Shown: positions 33,030 to 41,888 of the stretch, one piece after another | Numbering within the stretch: the first letter of the stretch is position 1 | How the letters are laid out: the number at the start of each line of letters is the position of its first letter | Origin: Patiriisocius sp047731265 | GTDB lineage: Bacteria; Bacteroidota; Bacteroidia; Flavobacteriales; Flavobacteriaceae | Length of the DNA stretch: 64,000 bases | Reading direction: 5' to 3' | Assembly (NCBI RefSeq): GCF_047731265.1 | Contig: NZ_CP159835.1 | Coordinates: forward strand, 186,001 to 250,000 | Made by a program: the position numbers and the translations under genes | The notes under the pieces: generated by a model | What the model was told of the DNA's origin: nothing | Database searches by the model: none | The model's input: only the letters and a program-made list of their open reading frames with translations

Positions 33030-33908
33030 TTATTCTTTTTCAAGTCTTGCAATAAATTCATCAATCCTTGCTTTTACTTTGTCATCAAGTTCTGGTTCCT
33101 TGATATCGTTATATTTTTGCAACTCTTGTAACATTATTGATGCCACAGTTAGTCTGGCCGAAGGTTTATCGTCTGACGGAATTATATACCAAGGCGCATG
33201 TGCTTTTGATGTTCTGTTTAAAATATCCTCGTAACATCGCATATAGTCACTCCATAAATCACGCTCATCTAAATCTCCTGCCGAAAACTTCCAGTTCTTA
33301 CTTGGTTTTCTCAACCTGCGCAACTGCCTGTGTTTTTGTTCGTCTTTTGAAAGATTCAAAAAGAACTTAAAAATAATGGTCCCATTATCTGCAATCGTTT
33401 TTTCAAAATTATTGATTTGCTCAAAACGCGCATCCCAAAACTTTGAATCCACCTCTGAAACCGAATTTACATGTGGTAGGTTTTCTCCCATTATATACTC
33501 GGGATGTACGCGCGTTACCAATACGTTTTCATAATGTGTTCGATTAAAAACACCAAATTTTCCTCGGGACGGCAAGGCTATATAATGGCGCCATAAGTAG
33601 TCGTGTTTCTTTTCTAAATCTGTAGGCACCTTAAAGCTATGAACTACCACGCCACGTGCATTAAAATCTTTAAAAACTTCTCGAATTAAACTGTCCTTAC
33701 CAGCAGCATCCATTCCTTGCAAACAGACCAATACAGCATATTTACCGTGCGCATATAAAGTGTCTTGTAAATCGCCTAATTTCTCTCTTGTACCCTCTAA
33801 TGCTTCTTCAATCGCATCCTTATCAGCAAGAAGATCAATGTAGGTTTTAGTTTCTTCGATAGCAATCTTGCTCGTTACTTTGTATTCTGAAACATCAATT
33901 AATTTCAT
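33030..33908 (-). CDS. Polyphosphate kinase 2 (PPK2) family protein
   Basis: A 292-residue polyphosphate:nucleotide phosphotransferase. P-loop core: Walker A GMDAAGKDSLIREVF (about 65-79), then HDYLWRHYIALPSRGKFGVF, lid motif NRTHYENVLVTRVHPEY, and LRRLRKPSKNWKFSAGDLDE with basic residues for polyphosphate. The catalytic Asp and Lys of the Walker A region are intact. The enzyme transfers phosphate between polyP and a nucleotide; which nucleotide cannot be told. Single gene between the M28 peptidase and a small membrane protein. Confidence 0.95.
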   Translation of the reverse strand: MKLIDVSEYKVTSKIAIEETKTYIDLLADKDAIEEALEGTREKLGDLQDTLYAHGKYAVLVCLQGMDAAGKDSLIREVFKDFNARGVVVHSFKVPTDLEKKHDYLWRHYIALPSRGKFGVFNRTHYENVLVTRVHPEYIMGENLPHVNSVSEVDSKFWDARFEQINNFEKTIADNGTIIFKFFLNLSKDEQKHRQLRRLRKPSKNWKFSAGDLDERDLWSDYMRCYEDILNRTSKAHAPWYIIPSDDKPSARLTVASIMLQELQKYNDIKEPELDDKVKARIDEFIARLEKE

Positions 33909-34029
33909 AATTATTCTGAAATATTAAAATTTAACCTATTCATAATTCCGTAGCTAAGATACGGATGTTCTAAAGAATAAAATTTTCCGATTTATATTTT
34001 GTATTCAGATTTAAGTTCGCTTCATTTTG

Positions 34030-34323
34030 CTATTTTTCAGATTTTTGTTTCCCATAAAATTTGACAAGAAATTTCCCAAATATAAAATATAGAACAAGAA
34101 CAGTAAGTCCTCCAATTAAATATCCATTATTTAATAATTCTTTGTAGCTATAATTGAAATAGAATAATAAACAACAAAGGAAAAACTGAAAAACGGCATA
34201 GGTAATATTTCCTTTGGGGCTATACCCAAATAATCCAAGAAAATGAGTTTTAGTTAATCCAAAAATTAAGTGAGGCATAGCATTTACTAATAATGCTCCA
34301 ATGAAAAAGTCAATAATATCCAT
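34030..34323 (-). CDS. Small membrane protein, unknown function
   Basis: A 97-residue protein with about three TM segments: residues 5-22, 44-58 and 68-90. Its pattern (MDIIDFFIGALLVNAMPHLI, FGLTKTHFLGLFGYSPKGNI) recurs in flavobacterial and cyanobacterial small membrane proteins, but I cannot name a family with confidence. Normal codon use. A single gene, with 121- and 135-base gaps to its neighbours. Confidence 0.65.
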   Translation of the reverse strand: MDIIDFFIGALLVNAMPHLIFGLTKTHFLGLFGYSPKGNITYAVFQFFLCCLLFYFNYSYKELLNNGYLIGGLTVLVLYFIFGKFLVKFYGKQKSEK

Positions 34324-34458
34324 TTTTTTAATTGTAGTAACAACTTTAAATTAAACATTTAAGAAACAAAAATGTTCTCGTTTATTAATTACTGTCCGTA
34401 TAGAAGTATAAAAAAGCTCCTGATACTTTCCGAAGCGTTCATTGTTATTTTTTCAACC

Positions 34459-35622
34459 TTACTTACTAGCAAATAATTTGACATCTTTTTCGCTTACCAC
34501 ATCGCCACCAAGAATGATAAGTCGTTCTACAACGTTTCGCAACTCTCTAATATTCCCTGTCCAATCGTATTCTTGCAACAATTCAACAGCTTTATCACTG
34601 AATTTTTTTTGACTAGTACCGTGCTCACTTGCTATTCGCTTTGTAAAATAGGATATTAATAAAGGAATATCTTCGCGCCGTTTGTTAAGCGCAGGCACAT
34701 CAATAAGAATTACCGCAAGCCTGTGGTACAAATCCTCTCTAAAATTACCTTCGGCAATCTCCTTTTTTAAATTTTTATTGGTTGCTGCAACTACCCGAAC
34801 ATCAACTTTTATATCTCTATCACTTCCCACACGCTGCACTCTATTTTCTTGCAATGCGCGCAATACTTTGGCTTGGGCAGGCAAACTCATGTCTCCAATT
34901 TCATCTAAAAAAATGGTGCCTCCGTTTGCAGCTTCAAACTTACCAGCCCTGTCTTTATTTGCAGATGTAAAAGCTCCTTTAACGTGTCCAAATAATTCAC
35001 TTTCGATAAGCTCACTAGGTATTGCAGCGCAGTTTACCTCAATCATTGGGCCTTTGCTACGATCACTAGTTTGATGGAGCCAATGCGCTACTAATTCTTT
35101 TCCTGTACCATTAGGACCCGTTATGAAAACGCGTGCCTCAGTAGGAGCTACTTTTTCAATCATTTCTTTGATACGAGTAATGGCGTCGCTGGTGCCAATC
35201 ATCTCATAATTTTTACTAACTTTCTTCTTAAGGCGCGTGTTTTCAACAACCAGTTCTTTTCGGTCTAAAGCAATACGCACCGTATTTAATAACCTATTTA
35301 AATCTGGTGGTTTGCTTATATAATCAAAAGCACCTAGGCGCATTGTATTGACCGCAGTATCTATATCTCCATGACCAGAAATCATTACAATTGGAATTTC
35401 AGGTTTAATTTTCTTAACGGCTTCTAACACCTCAACCCCATCCATTTTGGGCATTTTTATATCGCAAAGAACAAGATCATAATCTTCATTTTTAATAAGC
35501 TCTGTTCCTACTAATCCATCTTCAGCTTCTGTAACTTGGTACGTATCGCTTTCTTCACTTAAAATCTTTACAAGCACCCTTCTAATAGCTGCTTCATCTT
35601 CAATAATTAATATTTTTGGCAT
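34459..35622 (-). CDS. NtrC-type sigma-54 response regulator lacking a DNA-binding domain
   Basis: A 387-residue protein with an N-terminal receiver domain (phospho-acceptor Asp in VLCDIKMPKMDG, about residue 54) and an AAA+ sigma-54 activation domain: Walker A GPNGTGKE, Walker B GTIFLDEIGDM, and the loop GAFTSANKDRAGKF. That loop is GAFTSA where sigma-54 activators normally carry GAFTGA. The protein ends at EKDVKLFASK right after the AAA+ lid, so there is no C-terminal Fis helix-turn-helix. It is the last gene of a five-gene operon; no histidine kinase is adjacent. It probably acts with sigma-54 from solution or through protein contacts. Confidence 0.93.
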   Translation of the reverse strand: MPKILIIEDEAAIRRVLVKILSEESDTYQVTEAEDGLVGTELIKNEDYDLVLCDIKMPKMDGVEVLEAVKKIKPEIPIVMISGHGDIDTAVNTMRLGAFDYISKPPDLNRLLNTVRIALDRKELVVENTRLKKKVSKNYEMIGTSDAITRIKEMIEKVAPTEARVFITGPNGTGKELVAHWLHQTSDRSKGPMIEVNCAAIPSELIESELFGHVKGAFTSANKDRAGKFEAANGGTIFLDEIGDMSLPAQAKVLRALQENRVQRVGSDRDIKVDVRVVAATNKNLKKEIAEGNFREDLYHRLAVILIDVPALNKRREDIPLLISYFTKRIASEHGTSQKKFSDKAVELLQEYDWTGNIRELRNVVERLIILGGDVVSEKDVKLFASK

Positions 35623-35625
35623 AGC

Positions 35626-36519
35626 TTATATTTTAAGTTTAATTCCACCGCGTGTGTAGAAAGAATTCGTGTCATTTATAATAAACACCTCATTATAATC
35701 TCCATCATCTATACGTATATCATTTAGCAGTGTATATCCACCATAAACAAAAAACAAAACATGATCTATAAATTCATATTCATATCCAATACCAGATAGC
35801 AATGTAGTCATCGATATATTTTCTCCTATCCTTCCAGAACCATCATTTATTTCTATATTATCTTGAATATTTGCAAAAAATCCATCTAAAGTGACGAATC
35901 CTTGTAGTTTCATATTAGGTGCAAGTTCATACTTAATATTAGACTTGGGTATACCAGCACCAAATGTCCATTTTGGAGCAAACTCGCGGTAATAATTTAT
36001 AAATGGCAAGGGAAATGGTCTCCCTGCCGTTGTAGAATAATTGAGACCTATCACCAATCTCCAAGGTTTTCTTACATTATCATCTCTTCCTGTTTTATCT
36101 CTAATAGCAAAGATACTTCCCCCTAGAATAAAATCATCTGAAGTTACTTTACTTACAAAGTTAGACGCTAGCCTAAACTCTGCTTGTAAAGCATAACGCC
36201 AACCACTTTCTAATTTATCTGTAAAACCAAGTGTTGTTGTAAAGTTTTGATAGCGTTCAAGATCTGAAGCAGGGAACGGAGACATGTCTTCGAGTTTTAA
36301 AAAAACATTTCTGTATTCAAATCCTGCAACAATATACGCATCGTCATCAACTTGAAATGGGACATTTACAAAAGCTCGAAATCGCTTAAATGAATTTTCT
36401 GAATCTCCTTGAGGAAAATAAGTGTATTCTACACGAGCTAAATCCGTTAACTGTGCTTTTACAGAAAAGGCAATCCCCATACACAAAAAGTAAACTATGA
36501 ATTTATATTTCATTAGCAT
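35626..36519 (-). CDS. DUF6268 outer-membrane beta-barrel protein
   Basis: A 297-residue exported protein with signal peptide KYKFIVYFLCMGIAFSVKAQ and a body of alternating beta strands rich in aromatic residues (FEYRNVFLKLEDM, WRYALQAEFRL, WRLVIGLNYST, WTFGAGIPKSN, GYEYEFIDHVLFFVYGGYTL). The pattern fits DUF6268-type outer-membrane barrels. An ATG at 36517-36519 and one at 36511-36513 both precede the signal peptide; the second gives a shorter n-region. It sits 3 bases upstream of the NtrC-like gene and 12 bases after the MscS gene, in one operon. Confidence 0.8.
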   Translation of the reverse strand: MLMKYKFIVYFLCMGIAFSVKAQLTDLARVEYTYFPQGDSENSFKRFRAFVNVPFQVDDDAYIVAGFEYRNVFLKLEDMSPFPASDLERYQNFTTTLGFTDKLESGWRYALQAEFRLASNFVSKVTSDDFILGGSIFAIRDKTGRDDNVRKPWRLVIGLNYSTTAGRPFPLPFINYYREFAPKWTFGAGIPKSNIKYELAPNMKLQGFVTLDGFFANIQDNIEINDGSGRIGENISMTTLLSGIGYEYEFIDHVLFFVYGGYTLLNDIRIDDGDYNEVFIINDTNSFYTRGGIKLKI

Positions 36520-36531
36520 TTATTCCTGTGC

Positions 36532-37452
36532 TTAATTATCTGAATCGTTTTTATTTACTTTCAAATTTGGGTTAAATATATGAACATCTCTTTGTGGAAA
36601 AGGAATTGAAATATTATTCTCTCTAAATAATCCATCTATTCTAAATCTAATTTCACTTTTAATACGGGGTTCTGCAAAACTATCGCTTATAAAAAATAAC
36701 ACTTGAAAAATTAAAGCAGAATCACCAAAATCTTGAAAAAGCACAAATGGTTTTGGAGACTTTAAAACTCCTTTTTGCTCATCTACACTTTTTAACAACA
36801 ATGCCTCGACAAGTCTTGTATCACTTCCATAAGCCACACCAACTGAAACAAATTCACGTGTTGTTCGATGGTTTTGTGTATAGTTATATATGGTTTGTGT
36901 AATAAATTTGTGATTGGGTATAATTATAATTTTATCATCCATTGTTATGGCGCGGGTGGTTCGTAGTTTTATATCAATCACCCTACCTACTTTACCGTCA
37001 ACTTCAACAATATCTCCAACTAAAAGTGACTTGTCTATAATAATGAAGATGCCACCTATAACGTCTTGAAAGAGCTCTTGTAGTGCAAGACCTAAACCTA
37101 TTAATAATGCAGCAGATGCCGCCAGGAATGGTGTTACATTAATCCCTGAAAAACTCAACACCATAAATACTACCACAATATATGTAGTGTATTTAATAAA
37201 CTTGAAAACACTTTTGAATTTACTTTTGTCTTGCGTGTCCATTTTTCGAGTAAAAAAAACGCGAATCCATTTTAGCAAATAACTGGAAACTACAAAGGCA
37301 AGAATAACGGCAATAATAGACCAAGGGGTGATTTTAACCAGGTTTTCACCCTCTCCAAAATGTATAATATCATATTGAAGGAAACCTTTTATGTTAGCCC
37401 AAATATTCTCTTCTACTACTTCTTTTATTTTTTTTGTTACATTTTCTTTCAC
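36532..37452 (-). CDS. Small-conductance mechanosensitive ion channel (MscS family)
   Basis: A 306-residue channel with about three TM helices at the N-terminal side (around 43-66, 90-108 and 108-135). The third carries the pore-lining segment FLAASAALLIGLGLALQELF and is followed by the MscS beta domain IDKSLLVGDIVEVDGKVGRV. Role: release of solutes on hypo-osmotic shock. It is the third gene in the operon with the ABC transporter genes upstream and the DUF6268 barrel downstream (6- and 12-base gaps). Such coupling to an ABC-2 exporter and a sigma-54 regulator suggests a membrane-stress response; this last point is inference. Confidence 0.93.
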   Translation of the reverse strand: MKENVTKKIKEVVEENIWANIKGFLQYDIIHFGEGENLVKITPWSIIAVILAFVVSSYLLKWIRVFFTRKMDTQDKSKFKSVFKFIKYTTYIVVVFMVLSFSGINVTPFLAASAALLIGLGLALQELFQDVIGGIFIIIDKSLLVGDIVEVDGKVGRVIDIKLRTTRAITMDDKIIIIPNHKFITQTIYNYTQNHRTTREFVSVGVAYGSDTRLVEALLLKSVDEQKGVLKSPKPFVLFQDFGDSALIFQVLFFISDSFAEPRIKSEIRFRIDGLFRENNISIPFPQRDVHIFNPNLKVNKNDSDN

Positions 37453-37458
37453 ACTTGT

Positions 37459-38769
37459 TTAGTATTTTAACCACTTGATTAATTCCTTGTATGTTGGCTT
37501 TTTACCGTACATTAAAATACCTACTCGATATATTTTTGCGGCAAAAAATACAATCCCTATAAAAGTAGCAAATAAAATGACTACTGAAAGTATTTGTTGC
37601 CAAACTGGGACACCAAATGGTATTCTCATTAACATCACTACTGGAGATGTAAACGGGATATAACTAAAAACTTGAGAAACGGTACCGTGTGGATTCTCTA
37701 TCACTGTAAAGAAACCTACGTATACAGACAATATTAACGGCATTAGAATAGGCATCATAAACTGCTGCGTATCTGTTTCGCTATCTACGGCAGCTCCTAT
37801 GGCGGCATATAATGATGCGTATAATAAATAGCCCCCTATAAAAAATAGCAAAAACATTATTACCAAATTAGCTAAAGGCAAACTTTGATATGCACCGTAG
37901 GCTTGTGTGATCATATCTTGTGGATTTTGACCTACCCCTTCAACCATCATTTGCGCTTGTTTTTCTTGCATAGCTCCTGGATCGACACCAAATACTAACG
38001 AAACAACCGTTGATAAAACCCCAATCAAAATCACCCATGCTACAAACTGAGTTACACCGGCTAGAGAAGTACCTATTATTTTACCAAGTAATAATTTTAT
38101 AGGTTTTACTGAAGAAATAATAATCTCGATAATGCGACTCGTTTTTTCTTCAATCACACTGCGCATAATCATGTTACCATAGATTATAATGAACATAAAC
38201 AAAAGATATCCCGCGGCACCTCCAAAGATTAGTTTCGCAATACTATCTACTTTTGAGGTCTCTTTACCTTCAAAAGTTTCTTGCCGTATTTCTACCTCTA
38301 AACGAAGTTGTTTTATACGATCTGAATCTATATTTTCTCTTTTAAGAATATCGTTATTTACTTGTCTTTCAATAATTCTTTCAACATCTTTCATCAAACC
38401 AAGCGAAGGTGATTCTTCTGAAAAGAAAGTAGCTGATTTGGAAAGCCCTTCTAAGTTTTCAGTCTTAGGAATGTATAATAAACCATAGGTGTCTGTATCT
38501 TTTCCTATTGCTTTTGCTTGTTCTAAAGTTAGATTTGTGAGTAGGTTATAATTTTCAGTAGCGGTATCTTCAAAACTATTTGCAAACATTCCACTTTCAT
38601 CGTACACTGAAATATTACGAACATTATCATTATTAACACTCGAAAGATAGCCCACAAGAGCAAAAATTCCCACAAAAATTAACGGACTCAAAAAAGTCAT
38701 AATAATAAAAGACTTGTTTCGAACCTTGTTGAGATATTCTCTTTTTATAATTAACGGAAGGTGGTTCAT
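37459..38769 (-). CDS. ABC-2 type transporter permease (NatB-like)
   Basis: A 436-residue permease: one N-terminal TM (residues about 18-38, IIMTFLSPLIFVGIFALVGY), a large periplasmic domain, and a block of about five C-terminal TM helices (from LLFMFIIIYGNMIMRSVIEE to the end). RIIEIIISSVKPIKLLLGKI is the conserved intracellular loop of the ABC-2/NatB (ABC-type Na+ efflux) family. The downstream MscS gene starts 6 bases after its stop, and the ATPase gene upstream ends 6 bases before its start. Substrate uncertain: Na+, drugs and peptides have all been reported for relatives. Confidence 0.9.
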   Translation of the reverse strand: MNHLPLIIKREYLNKVRNKSFIIMTFLSPLIFVGIFALVGYLSSVNNDNVRNISVYDESGMFANSFEDTATENYNLLTNLTLEQAKAIGKDTDTYGLLYIPKTENLEGLSKSATFFSEESPSLGLMKDVERIIERQVNNDILKRENIDSDRIKQLRLEVEIRQETFEGKETSKVDSIAKLIFGGAAGYLLFMFIIIYGNMIMRSVIEEKTSRIIEIIISSVKPIKLLLGKIIGTSLAGVTQFVAWVILIGVLSTVVSLVFGVDPGAMQEKQAQMMVEGVGQNPQDMITQAYGAYQSLPLANLVIMFLLFFIGGYLLYASLYAAIGAAVDSETDTQQFMMPILMPLILSVYVGFFTVIENPHGTVSQVFSYIPFTSPVVMLMRIPFGVPVWQQILSVVILFATFIGIVFFAAKIYRVGILMYGKKPTYKELIKWLKY

Positions 38770-38775
38770 AGCAGT

Positions 38776-39702
38776 TTAGTTTTTTTGTACAGTTTCGATA
38801 AAAATATCATTGGCTGAGGGTATTACCTCCACAAAATGATTGAGTTGGCCTCGTGCCGTTAAAAATGAAACCAAATCATTTACACTATGTGCTTCTGGGA
38901 TTTGAATTCTATATTTTAAAGCGTCATTAATACTCTTAAATAATGCGGGCTCTAGACTGAATCGCTCTTGTAGTTCTTTTAAAACCTGCTCCTTATTGGA
39001 TGTAATAAGACCCACGTCAAAAGTATTTGACTGGTAGGCTCGCTTGATATCAATAAGTTTTCCATCCAAGATTTTGTTAGATTTATGTAGGAGTGCAATG
39101 TGATCGCACATTTCTTCCACACTTTCCATCCTGTGGGTTGAAAAAATAACCGTAGCACCATCATCACGCAACTTTAAAATCTCATCTTTAATTAGATTTG
39201 CATTAATTGGATCAAATCCACTAAAAGGTTCATCAAAAATAAGCAGTTTAGGTTCATGTAAAACAGTAACAACAAACTGAATTTTTTGAGCCATTCCCTT
39301 GCTCAATTCTTGAATCTTTTTATTCCACCAATCACCAATCTCTAGGCGATCAAACCAATATTTTAATCGTTTTTTAGCTTCTGCTGCACTTAAGCCTTTA
39401 AGTTGGGCAAGATAAACACATTGCTCTCCTACCTTCATAGATTTATACAAGCCACGTTCTTCAGGAAGGTATCCTATATTTTGAACATGGTGCGGTCGTA
39501 AAGGTTCTCCATCTAAAAATACGCTACCACTATCTGGCATTGTTATTTGGTTGATGATTCTTATTAAGGTTGTTTTTCCTGCACCATTAGGACCTAGCAA
39601 TCCAAATATACTTCCCTTAGGCACCTCAATAGTAACATTATTGAGCGCGACAAAATCGCCGTAATTTTTATTGACTTCCTTAGCTTGTAAAAGATATTTC
39701 AT
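38776..39702 (-). CDS. ABC transporter ATP-binding protein (NatA-like, DUF4162 C-terminus)
   Basis: A 308-residue ATPase with Walker A GPNGAGKTT (about 35-43), a signature region LSKGMAQKIQF, Walker B KLLIFDEPFSGFDP, and H-loop IFSTHRMES. The signature is LSKGM, which is normal for the NatA/DUF4162 group. About 80 residues after the core form a DUF4162-type extension. It is the first gene of the operon running to the NtrC-like regulator. The 290 bases upstream hold two hairpins that belong to dnaJ and may also shape the operon promoter region. Confidence 0.92.
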   Translation of the reverse strand: MKYLLQAKEVNKNYGDFVALNNVTIEVPKGSIFGLLGPNGAGKTTLIRIINQITMPDSGSVFLDGEPLRPHHVQNIGYLPEERGLYKSMKVGEQCVYLAQLKGLSAAEAKKRLKYWFDRLEIGDWWNKKIQELSKGMAQKIQFVVTVLHEPKLLIFDEPFSGFDPINANLIKDEILKLRDDGATVIFSTHRMESVEEMCDHIALLHKSNKILDGKLIDIKRAYQSNTFDVGLITSNKEQVLKELQERFSLEPALFKSINDALKYRIQIPEAHSVNDLVSFLTARGQLNHFVEVIPSANDIFIETVQKN

Positions 39703-39877
39703 AGTAAATATTAAGAACGGTAAATATAGTTTATTGGTATTAAGAGGAGCAATAGATTCTTAAATTAAAAGTACTTTAATAGCCTTAAACAAAATTTACT
39801 TTGTAATGCAAGGTTAGTACAAAGTCACCTTCAATTGTTACGCGAACTGGCGTTTTATTGGATATATAAATGCAAAA

Positions 39878-39904
39878 CCCTCCCACCGCTAAGCGATGGG
39901 AGGG
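39878..39904. terminator. GC-rich hairpin between dnaJ and the ABC operon
   Basis: CCCTCCCACCGC pairs with GCGATGGGAGGG (one A-C mismatch) around a TAA loop. It is flanked on one side by AAAAAAA (+ strand) and by a short T run on the other, so a minus-strand terminator is likely. Confidence 0.7.
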
Positions 39905-39924
39905 AAAAAAATTGCTATGAAAAA

Positions 39925-39954
39925 GAAAAATTATCACCACTTAGAAGTAGTGAT
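39925..39954 (-). terminator. Terminator after dnaJ
   Basis: ATCACTACTT and AAGTGGTGAT form a 10-bp stem with one mismatch on the minus strand, followed by AATTTTTCTTTTT. It lies about 40 bases after the dnaJ stop codon. Confidence 0.8.
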
Positions 39955-39991
39955 GATTCAAATATAGTAAATTTTCTTAATGAAACGTTAA

Positions 39992-41095
39992 CTAAGAGAA
40001 CATATCTTTCACTTTTTCGAAAAAAGATTTGTCGCCCTTCTCAGGTTTCGGCTCGAAATGACTATCATCACTCATTTTTTCAAAAAATTCTTTTTGTTCT
40101 TTTGTAAGTGTCTTTGGAGTCCAAACATTAACGTGTACTAATAAATCACCGGTACCATATCCATTTATTGATGGAATTCCTTTTCTTCGGAGTCTTAAAA
40201 TCTTCCCACTTTGAACTCCGCTTTCAATTGGAATTCTAACTTTACCGGTTACTGTTTCAATTTCTTTTGAAGTTCCAAGGACGGCTTCAGAAAAACTGAT
40301 ATACATATCGTAATGCAGGTTGTCACCTTCCCGTTGTAAGTTGTCGTGTGGTATCTCTTCAATAGCAACTAGTAGATCACCACTAATACCATTTCCAGGT
40401 GCATCATTTCCTTTTCCAGATACTTTTAATTGCATCCCGTCAACAACACCTGCTGGTATTTTTATGCTCACTGTCTCTTCTGTCGCTAACATTCCTTGTT
40501 CGTCTGCATTAGAAGGTTTTTTATCTACAGTTTGTCCAGCCCCACCACAAGCAGTACAAGTAGCAGCCGTTTGCATACGACCCAAAATCGTGTTTTGTAT
40601 TCTAACGACTTGTCCAGATCCATTACAAGTTCTACACGTATCATAAGTGGTTCCTTCTGCTACTTTTTTACGCTTTACTTTTATCTTCTTTTCAACACCA
40701 TTTGCAATTTCTTCTAGTGTTAATTTAACGCGAATTCGCAGGTTGCTTCCTTTTACCATTCTGCGACCGCCGCCGCCAAAACCGCCGCCGCCGCCGCCGC
40801 CGCCAAAAATATCTCCAAACTGGCTAAAGATATCGTCCATATTCATACCGCCTCCAAAACCGCCGCCGCCGCCGCCAAAAGCTTGATGACCATATTGATC
40901 ATACTTTCCTTTTTTATTAGGGTCGCTTAGTATTTCATAAGCTTCGGCCGCTTTTTTAAACTTTTCTTCAGCCGAAGTATCTCCTGGGTTTTTATCGGGA
41001 TGGTGCTCAATTGCTCTTTTTCGATATGCTTTTTTAATTTCAGCAGCCGAAGCACTTTTGTCTATCCCTAATATGTCGTAAAAATCTTCTTTCAT
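39992..41095 (-). CDS. dnaJ: Chaperone DnaJ, with only one zinc centre
   Basis: Hsp40 co-chaperone of DnaK, 367 residues from the ATG at 41093-41095 (the family begins MKEDFYDILG; 17 codons further upstream are not conserved). The J domain has the HPD motif (EHHPDKNPGD). It is followed by a Gly/Phe region made of several poly-Gly runs, a zinc region, and the C-terminal substrate domains (VSIKIPAGV...). Only two CxxCxGxG repeats exist (CRTCNGSG and CTACGGAG); motifs 1 and 4 of the usual four are replaced (KKPSNADEQGM), so zinc centre I is missing and centre II kept. This is characteristic of flavobacterial DnaJ. Gene order grpE then dnaJ, with a hairpin between them. Confidence 0.96.
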   Translation of the reverse strand: MKEDFYDILGIDKSASAAEIKKAYRKRAIEHHPDKNPGDTSAEEKFKKAAEAYEILSDPNKKGKYDQYGHQAFGGGGGGFGGGMNMDDIFSQFGDIFGGGGGGGGFGGGGRRMVKGSNLRIRVKLTLEEIANGVEKKIKVKRKKVAEGTTYDTCRTCNGSGQVVRIQNTILGRMQTAATCTACGGAGQTVDKKPSNADEQGMLATEETVSIKIPAGVVDGMQLKVSGKGNDAPGNGISGDLLVAIEEIPHDNLQREGDNLHYDMYISFSEAVLGTSKEIETVTGKVRIPIESGVQSGKILRLRRKGIPSINGYGTGDLLVHVNVWTPKTLTKEQKEFFEKMSDDSHFEPKPEKGDKSFFEKVKDMFS

Positions 41096-41228
41096 CTGTA
41101 TTAAATATTTGAGAAACAGGAGAATAGAATGACCAAAAATCTTCAACTTGACGATTAAAAAAAATGGACATTTTATGTGCCTGTTTCTGCGCTAGCAGTA
41201 TTACCTATGCTATATTAGTAAAATTTGA

Positions 41229-41275
41229 GAAGGATACCTTTTTAGAAATTGACACCTCTAAAAAGTCATCCTTTT
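41229..41275 (-). terminator. Hairpin between grpE and dnaJ
   Basis: AAGGAT-CTTTTTAGA and TCTAAAAAG-ATCCTT pair in an interrupted long stem, about 10 bases after the grpE stop (minus strand). The T-run is short. It would partly terminate the grpE message or protect its 3' end, so dnaJ may have a lower transcript level or its own promoter. Confidence 0.7.
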
Positions 41276-41281
41276 CAATAA

Positions 41282-41848
41282 TTATTGCCCAATTACCACT
41301 TTAGGATATCTAATAATCTTATCTCCTAAGGTGTATCCTTTTTCAATTACATCTATAATTTTTCCTTTCATATCTTCTGAAGGAGAAGGAATTTGAGTAA
41401 TCGCCTCATGCAAGTCTGCATCAAAAGTATCACCCACTTTTGTTTCAGAAACGGAAAGGCCCCTTTGTTTCAAGGTTTCTTGCATTTTATTATGAATGAG
41501 TGTCATTCCCTGACTATGAACATCATCTTTAGCGTCATTAAACTCTTTCATCGCTCTATCAAAATCATCCATTACAGGTAACATAGCTACCATTAGATCC
41601 CGGCTCGCAGTTTTAAATAATTCTATACGTTCGCGACTTGTTCGTTTTTTATAGTTTTCAAATTCAGCAAAGAGCCTTAAAAACTTTTCTTTTTCGGTTT
41701 GAACTTCTTCTCTCAATAGTTCTTCAATAGTTCGGGTATCTTCAACTTCGTTTTGCTGTGATTCGTCATTTATAGTTTCAGTAGCAGCATTTTCCATTAC
41801 ACCATCTTCCTCAATCACAGCTTCGTTATTTTTATCTTTTGTACTCAT
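41282..41848 (-). CDS. grpE: Nucleotide exchange factor GrpE
   Basis: A 188-residue DnaK exchange factor. An acidic N-terminal arm is followed by a long helix (EEVQTEKEKFLRLFAEFENY, KKRTSRERIELFKTASRDLM) and the C-terminal beta domain with LHEAITQIPSPSEDMKGK, VIEKGYTLGDKIIRYPKVVI, the classic GrpE end. The ATG at 41846-41848 is chosen; a TTG 9 bases upstream is an alternative. A promoter-like TTTG-n22-TACTTTTG lies at 41889-41922. It leads a heat-shock unit with dnaJ; no dnaK is present here. Confidence 0.97.
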   Translation of the reverse strand: MSTKDKNNEAVIEEDGVMENAATETINDESQQNEVEDTRTIEELLREEVQTEKEKFLRLFAEFENYKKRTSRERIELFKTASRDLMVAMLPVMDDFDRAMKEFNDAKDDVHSQGMTLIHNKMQETLKQRGLSVSETKVGDTFDADLHEAITQIPSPSEDMKGKIIDVIEKGYTLGDKIIRYPKVVIGQ

Positions 41849-41888
41849 AATATTCAAAATTGTATTTTCAAGATTTATGTTGGGTTTG

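Noticed and set aside
40760..40880. Runs of CCG triplets that look like a microsatellite or repeat element
   Set aside because: On the minus strand they encode the normal poly-glycine Gly/Phe region of DnaJ.
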